NCBI RefSeq assembly: GCF_003086695.1
Contig: NZ_CP025999.1
Coordinates: forward strand, 353,820 to 417,819
DNA length: 64,000 bases
Direction of reading: 5' to 3'
From: Stenotrophomonas sp. SAU14A_NAIMI4_8
GTDB lineage: Bacteria; Pseudomonadota; Gammaproteobacteria; Xanthomonadales; Xanthomonadaceae
Shown here: positions 59,900 to 64,000 of the stretch, piece after piece
Position numbering within the stretch: position 1 is the first letter of the stretch
How the letters are laid out: each line of letters opens with the position of its first letter
Program-made: the position numbers and the translations under genes
The notes under the pieces: model-generated
The model's database searches: none
What the model saw: the letters and a program-made list of their open reading frames with translations, nothing else
What the model was told of the DNA's origin: nothing

Positions 59900-61200
59900 C
59901 CGAGGCCGCTGCGGCGCCCAGCTACAAGGGTTGGGCCGGCATCAAGCGCGCCTTCGGCACGCCGTCGGCGTTGACCATGGCCCTGCTGGGCTTCGGCAGC
60001 GGCCTGCCGTTCCTGCTGATCGCCTCGCAGACCCTGTCCACCCGCCTGCGCGATGTCGGCCTGGATCTGGGCAGCATCGGCCTGATCAGCCTGGCCAGCT
60101 TCTTCTACCTGCTGAAGTTCGTCTGGGCGCCGCTGCTGGACCGGTACGCGTTCCCGCTGCTGGGCCGGCTCGGTCGTCGCCGCTCCTGGCTGCTGGTGTC
60201 GCAGGTGGCGGTGCTGGTCGGCCTGGTGGCGCTGGCCTTCGTGCGCCCCGAACAGGGCGTGTGGCCGCTGGTGGGCTGGGTGCTGGCCGCGTCCTTCGCT
60301 GGCGCCACCCAGGACTCTGTGGTCGATGCCTACCGCATCGAGATCGCCCCGCAGACCGCGCAGGCGGCCCTGGCGGCCACCTATACGCTGGGCTACCGCA
60401 TCGGCCTGATCCTGGCCGGCGCCGGCGCGCTGTACCTGGCCCAGTTCGAAGGCTGGATCGTGGCCTACCTGGCCATGGCCGCGCTGATGCTGCTGCCGAT
60501 CCTGGCCACGCTGTTCTGCCGCGAGCCCGACCGCCCGGCCAACGCGGTGCAGCGCCGCATCGACGTGGCCGAAGCCTTCGTACAGCCGATTACCAGCTTC
60601 TTCAGCCGCAACGGCATCGCCCTGGCACTGGGGCTGCTGGCCTTCGTCGGCCTGTTCAAGTTCCCCGACCAGGTGATCGGGGTCATGGCCGGCCCGTTCT
60701 ATCTGGATTCGGGCTTCGACAAGGCCGACATCGCCACTGTGTCCAAGCTGTTCGGCGTGTGGATGGGCATTGGCGGCGCCTTCCTCGGCGGTATCGCGGT
60801 GGCCGCGTTCGGTTTCCGTCGCATGCTGCTGGTCGCCGCGCTGGGCGTGGCCCTGTCCAACCTGGCCTTCCTGCTGATGGCGCACAACCCCGGCCAGCTG
60901 TGGGCGTTCTATGCCGCACTCAGCGCCGACAACCTGTTCCAGGGCTTCGCCGGCACCGTGCTGGTGGCCTTCATGTCCTCGCTCACCGACCGCAATTTCA
61001 CCGCCACCCAGTACGCGCTGCTGGTGTCGCTGGCCAACCTGCCGGGCAAGTTCGTCGGTGGCGTGTCCGGTTACATCGTCGAAGCCAGCTCATACAGCAC
61101 CTTCTTCATGCTCAGCGCGGTCACCGTGGTGCCGACCTTGCTGCTGCTGGCCTGGCTGTGGCCGCGCATCCTGGATCGCGGGCCGCCGGCCGCCCCCTGA
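59896..61200 (+). CDS. ampG: AmpG-type muropeptide permease
   Basis: 434 residues from GTG 59896, overlapping the xthA stop. 12-14 helices. AmpG landmarks: GFGSGLPFLLIASQTLSTRL, FFYLLKFVWAPLLDRY, GATQDSVVDAYRIE, and FVAFMSSL-DRNFTATQYALLVS near the end. It imports GlcNAc-anhydroMurNAc peptides for cell-wall recycling. In Stenotrophomonas AmpG is required for inducible L1/L2 beta-lactamase expression through AmpR (established knowledge). AnmK, 400 bases away, works in the same pathway. Confidence 0.92.
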   Translation: MTEAAAAPSYKGWAGIKRAFGTPSALTMALLGFGSGLPFLLIASQTLSTRLRDVGLDLGSIGLISLASFFYLLKFVWAPLLDRYAFPLLGRLGRRRSWLLVSQVAVLVGLVALAFVRPEQGVWPLVGWVLAASFAGATQDSVVDAYRIEIAPQTAQAALAATYTLGYRIGLILAGAGALYLAQFEGWIVAYLAMAALMLLPILATLFCREPDRPANAVQRRIDVAEAFVQPITSFFSRNGIALALGLLAFVGLFKFPDQVIGVMAGPFYLDSGFDKADIATVSKLFGVWMGIGGAFLGGIAVAAFGFRRMLLVAALGVALSNLAFLLMAHNPGQLWAFYAALSADNLFQGFAGTVLVAFMSSLTDRNFTATQYALLVSLANLPGKFVGGVSGYIVEASSYSTFFMLSAVTVVPTLLLLAWLWPRILDRGPPAAP

Positions 61201-61275
61201 TTGCCTGCACGCCCCGGCTGCGGGATGATCGCCACGTGCGCCGGGGGGGCGGTGCCTTGCGAACGGGGAGTGAGC

Positions 61276-61506
61276 ATGGCCGATATAGTGCTGCGCGACG
61301 TCGATCCGCTGCTGCTGGAACGTATCCGGCGGGTGGCGGTCGCGCGCGGCTGGACCCACGAACAGACCTGCCAGGCGGTGCTGGAGCAGGGGCTGTTGAG
61401 CAGTGAACTGGAAGTGCGCTCGGGCTTTGGCGATCCCGAAGTGGATGCGCTGTCGGCGGCCATCGCCGCGCTGCAGGCCATGCCCGCCGGCCAGGGCTTC
61501 GATTGA
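61276..61506 (+). CDS. Small protein with possible ribbon-helix-helix N terminus
   Basis: 76 residues with GGGGAG five bases before ATG 61276. ADIVLRDVDPLLLERIRRVA and RGWTHEQTCQAVLEQGLL give one strand then two helices, the layout of Arc/FitA-type antitoxins. The last 30 residues are acidic and Ala-rich, where an antitoxin would bind its toxin. No toxin gene is next to it, so it may instead be a small regulator. I do not recognise it by name. Confidence 0.6.
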   Translation: MADIVLRDVDPLLLERIRRVAVARGWTHEQTCQAVLEQGLLSSELEVRSGFGDPEVDALSAAIAALQAMPAGQGFD

Positions 61507-61519
61507 CCTGACACTTCGA

Positions 61520-61593
61520 CGCCGGGCATGGCCCGGCGCTACCGCCACTTCACCGGGTGCATGATGTCGGGTAGCGCCGGGCCATGCCCGGCG
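61520..61593. repeat. Two head-to-head SMAG units, CGCCGGGC family
   Basis: 61520-61542 (ending CTAC) and 61571-61593 (GTAG head). Both stems are CGCCGGGC with its complement. They fill the gap between the small gene and anmK, convergent. Confidence 0.87.
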
Positions 61594-61606
61594 GATGCCA
61601 CCCGCG

Positions 61607-62734
61607 TCACGCCAGGTGAATCGCCCCCAGGATCCGCGGCCCCTGCGCGCCGGTCACCGCCGGCAGGTTGCCCGGCAACCCGTCCATCGTGCGCTGGGCC
61701 AGCCAGGCAAAGCCCATCGCTTCCACGTATTCCGGGTCCAGCCCATGCCGCGCGCTGGATTCAACCTGCACGCCCGGCAGGCGCGCCGCCAACCGCCGCA
61801 TCAGCTGTGCGTTGTGTACACCGCCACCGCAGACCAGCACCCGTCGCGTGCCCGGCTGCTGCGCCAGCAGCGCATCGGCCACGGTCATCGCGGTCAGCTC
61901 CAGCAGGGTGGCCTGCACATCGGCGGCACTGAACTGGCCCTCGCCCATGTGCGCTTCGGCCCAGGCCAGGTGGAACTGTTCGCGCCCGGTGCTCTTGGGC
62001 GGCGGCAGATCGAACCACGGGTCGGCCCGCCAGGCGGCCAGCAGGCTGTCATCCACCGCACCGCTGGCGGCAAACGCGCCATCGGCATCGAAGCTGCGGC
62101 CGGTGTGGCGCTGGCACCACGCATCCATCAGTGCATTGGCCGGGCCGGTGTCGAAGCCGCGCACCGCCCCCTGCCGGGGAATCAGGGTCAGGTTGCCGAT
62201 CCCGCCCAGGTTCAGCACCGCGCGGTCTTCATCGGCGGCGCCCAGCATGGCCAGGTGGAAGGCGGGCATCAGCGGCGCGCCATGGCCACCGGCGGCCACG
62301 TCGCGGCGGCGGAAATCGCACACGGTGGTGATGCCGGTCAGCTCGGCAATCCGGCTGCCATCGCCCAGCTGCACGGTGAAGGCCGGGTCGGCCAGCGGCC
62401 GGTGGCGCACGGTCTGCCCGTGCGAGCCGATCGCCCGCACCTGGGCGCGATCCACCCCGGCCTCGTCCAGCAGTTGGTTGGCCGCGCCGGCGAAGGCAAT
62501 CGCGATCCGCGCATCCAATTCGCCCAGCTCTTCCAGCGACTGCAGCGGACCGCCTTCGCCCAGCGCCACCAGCCGGGCACGCAGCACCGGTTCCCACCGC
62601 GCGGTCAGCCCGTGCACGAAGTGGCAGCCGCCGGTAGCGGGGAACTGCACCAGGGCGGCGTCGATGCCATCGGCGCTGGTGCCCGACATCAGGCCAAGGT
62701 ACAGGGGGGCGTTCGGGTCGGCGGCGGCGTTCAT
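61607..62734 (-). CDS. anmK: Anhydro-N-acetylmuramic acid kinase
   Basis: 375 residues from ATG 62734; ATG 62743 adds MPA. ATP-site motif [17 protein letters not shown] at the N terminus, catalytic-region [35 protein letters not shown], and [14 protein letters not shown]. It phosphorylates and opens anhydroMurNAc, feeding recycled wall sugar to MurNAc-6-P. The U-run of the upstream gene's terminator ends directly at ATG 62743, leaving no ribosome site there, so 62734 is preferred. Confidence 0.93.
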   Translation of the reverse strand: MNAAADPNAPLYLGLMSGTSADGIDAALVQFPATGGCHFVHGLTARWEPVLRARLVALGEGGPLQSLEELGELDARIAIAFAGAANQLLDEAGVDRAQVRAIGSHGQTVRHRPLADPAFTVQLGDGSRIAELTGITTVCDFRRRDVAAGGHGAPLMPAFHLAMLGAADEDRAVLNLGGIGNLTLIPRQGAVRGFDTGPANALMDAWCQRHTGRSFDADGAFAASGAVDDSLLAAWRADPWFDLPPPKSTGREQFHLAWAEAHMGEGQFSAADVQATLLELTAMTVADALLAQQPGTRRVLVCGGGVHNAQLMRRLAARLPGVQVESSARHGLDPEYVEAMGFAWLAQRTMDGLPGNLPAVTGAQGPRILGAIHLA

Positions 62735-62743
62735 GGCGGGCAT

Positions 62744-62781
62744 AAAAAAAGGACGTGGCAAGCTTGTGCTGCCACGTCCTT
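62744..62781 (-). terminator. Intrinsic terminator of the M23 peptidase gene
   Basis: 12-bp stem AAGGACGTGGCA with its complement (62749-62781) and a 9-base loop. On the minus strand it ends in a run of seven T that touches the first possible anmK start codon. Confidence 0.9.
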
Positions 62782-62799
62782 GTTCGTCAACGCAGGGGC

Positions 62800-64000
62800 T
62801 CAACCGCGCTTGCGGGCCGGCGCCTTGGCGTCCTTGGCGCTGGCCACCTCGGTGGCATCGGCCTCGCGGCTGGCGGGGGCCGGGCTGGCCTCGGCGTAGA
62901 TCAGCTTTTCCATGCCCTGGATACGCGCCATGGCCGGTGCGGTCTGCGCGCGGAAGGCCACCAGTTCGGCACCCTTCAGCGGTTCCGGCGGCGGCATGGT
63001 CACCGTCAGCGGGTTGCGGTGCTGGCCATTCACGCGGAATTCGTAGTGCAGGTGCGGGCCGGTGGCCAGGCCGGTGGAGCCCACGTAGCCGATCACCGTG
63101 CCCTGGGCCACGCGCTGGCCGTTCTTGATGCCGGCAAAGCGCGACATGTGACCGTACAGGGTGGTGTGGCCGCGGCCATGGTCCAGGATCACCACGTTGC
63201 CGTAGCCACGCTGCACGCCCACGAATTGCACGCGTGCATCACCGGCGGCCATGATCGGCGTGCCGGTGCGGGCGGCGTAGTCCACGCCCTTGTGCATGCG
63301 CATCTTGCCCAGCACCGGGTGCTTGCGCGCACCGAAGGTCGAGCTCAGGCGCGCGAAGGGAATCGGCATACGGATGAAGCTCTTCTTCAGCGAACGGCCG
63401 TTGAGGTCGTAGTACTCCGACTTGCCGTTGCGCTCGAAGCGGAAGCCCGAATAGGTCTTGCCGCCGGTGGTGAAGGTGGCCGCCAGGATCTTGCTGGTGT
63501 CGACCTTCTCGCCTTCGCGCCAGGTCTCGTCCATCACCACGCTGAAGCGGTCGCCCGGCTGCAGGTCCTTCGAGAAATCGATGTCGTACTTGAAGATGTC
63601 GTCGGTCATCGTCGCGATCGCCGACGGCGACAGCCCGGCACGGCGTGCCGCGGCATACAGCGAACTGGTGATCTCGCCACTGGTGACCACCGTGCGCGTG
63701 GAGGTCTCGCGCTGGGTCACCTTTTCCTTGATGTCATTGCCGGCCAGGCTCAGCTCCACCCGGTGCTCGCCATCGCGGTCGAAGCGGATGCTGCGCAGGT
63801 CGCCCGACAGCGGCATGTCGAAGGCGATCTCGGCGCCCGGGCGCAGCTTGGTCAGCGAATCGCGCGCGCCGGGATGGTCCAGCACCCGGTGCAGGGTGCT
63901 GGCCGGAATGCCGGCCTGGTCGAACAGTTCGCTCAGGGTCTGGCCGCGCTGCACCCGCAGCACCTGCCAGCTGTCGCCGGGGGTCTGCTGCTGGCGCGCC
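62800..64000 (-). CDS. M23-family peptidoglycan endopeptidase (MepM-like), 3' part
   Basis: About 400 residues visible; the N terminus lies beyond base 64000. Order seen: a LysM/OapA-like domain ([19 protein letters not shown]), a second beta domain with a helical insert ([20 protein letters not shown]), and the zinc peptidase domain. Metal ligands and catalytic His: [14 protein letters not shown] (His, Asp), [19 protein letters not shown] (His-x-His). A basic Ala-rich tail ends ARKRG. The layout is that of MepM (YebA), which cuts D-Ala-mDAP cross-links so the wall can expand. Confidence 0.9.
   Translation of the reverse strand, partial: ARQQQTPGDSWQVLRVQRGQTLSELFDQAGIPASTLHRVLDHPGARDSLTKLRPGAEIAFDMPLSGDLRSIRFDRDGEHRVELSLAGNDIKEKVTQRETSTRTVVTSGEITSSLYAAARRAGLSPSAIATMTDDIFKYDIDFSKDLQPGDRFSVVMDETWREGEKVDTSKILAATFTTGGKTYSGFRFERNGKSEYYDLNGRSLKKSFIRMPIPFARLSSTFGARKHPVLGKMRMHKGVDYAARTGTPIMAAGDARVQFVGVQRGYGNVVILDHGRGHTTLYGHMSRFAGIKNGQRVAQGTVIGYVGSTGLATGPHLHYEFRVNGQHRNPLTVTMPPPEPLKGAELVAFRAQTAPAMARIQGMEKLIYAEASPAPASREADATEVASAKDAKAPARKRG

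Noticed and set aside
61276..61506. Complete toxin-antitoxin module
   Set aside because: No toxin-sized frame with a ribosome site lies next to it; the flanks are ampG and SMAG repeats.

Overview
The window looks like chromosome from a Stenotrophomonas-type member of the Xanthomonadaceae. Reasons: uniformly high GC with GC-rich third codon positions; short palindromic repeats headed by GTAG (the SMAG/REP type described in Stenotrophomonas maltophilia) in most larger intergenic gaps; an Ax21-family outer-membrane protein; a GSRI-type TonB-dependent receptor; and an AmpG permease. I saw no rRNA, tRNA, CRISPR array, prophage or replication origin. The only mobile element is one IS481-family insertion sequence. 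The species assignment is inference.

Layout. 1-3904: end of trpS, a small membrane protein, a metallo-beta-lactamase-fold hydrolase and a secreted M28 peptidase. 3905-5134: tandem repeats and a SMAG dimer split by the IS481-type element, with a 6-bp target duplication. 5145-9038: KgtP-like MFS carrier, then yedA and rarD exporters. 9094-11919: TonB-dependent receptor, followed by an array of SMAG units. 12446-20687: two divergent transport operons. Leftward is a MacAB/LolCDE-like tripartite system with two different permeases. Rightward is an ABC-2 exporter joined to a DesK/DesR-type two-component pair. 21067-28977: catalase plus cytochrome b561, M17 peptidase, HAD phosphatase, AI-2E-type permease, a YqjDE-like envelope operon and a DegP-type protease. 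29436-30356: histone-H1-like Lys/Ala-rich protein.

30417-38967 is the most interesting stretch: an MFS exporter, a chloroperoxidase-like hydrolase, a stand-alone receiver, a FixJ-type regulator with its PAS histidine kinase, Dps, a sensorless kinase-like ATPase, a bicupin and a glycine-rich membrane protein. A 16-bp motif, ACCAAGGTATGCCCCG, lies at similar distances upstream of both dps and the hydrolase. A shorter version lies upstream of the receiver gene. This suggests that the FixLJ-type pair runs a small stress regulon here, which is inference.

38988-49113: DUF1428, Ax21-family protein, NarL-type regulator, DUF6165, a second MFS exporter divergent from its LysR regulator, YehS-like protein, short-chain dehydrogenase, SPOR-domain protein, argS and radC. 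49183-64000: orphan response regulator, the coaBC-dut-phosphomannomutase operon (the mutase carries a membrane-anchored periplasmic extension), kdpDE without the Kdp pump genes, a DUF4124-like protein, pyrE, xthA-ampG, a possible ribbon-helix-helix protein, anmK and the 3' part of an M23 endopeptidase gene. AmpG, AnmK and the M23 enzyme all belong to peptidoglycan turnover.
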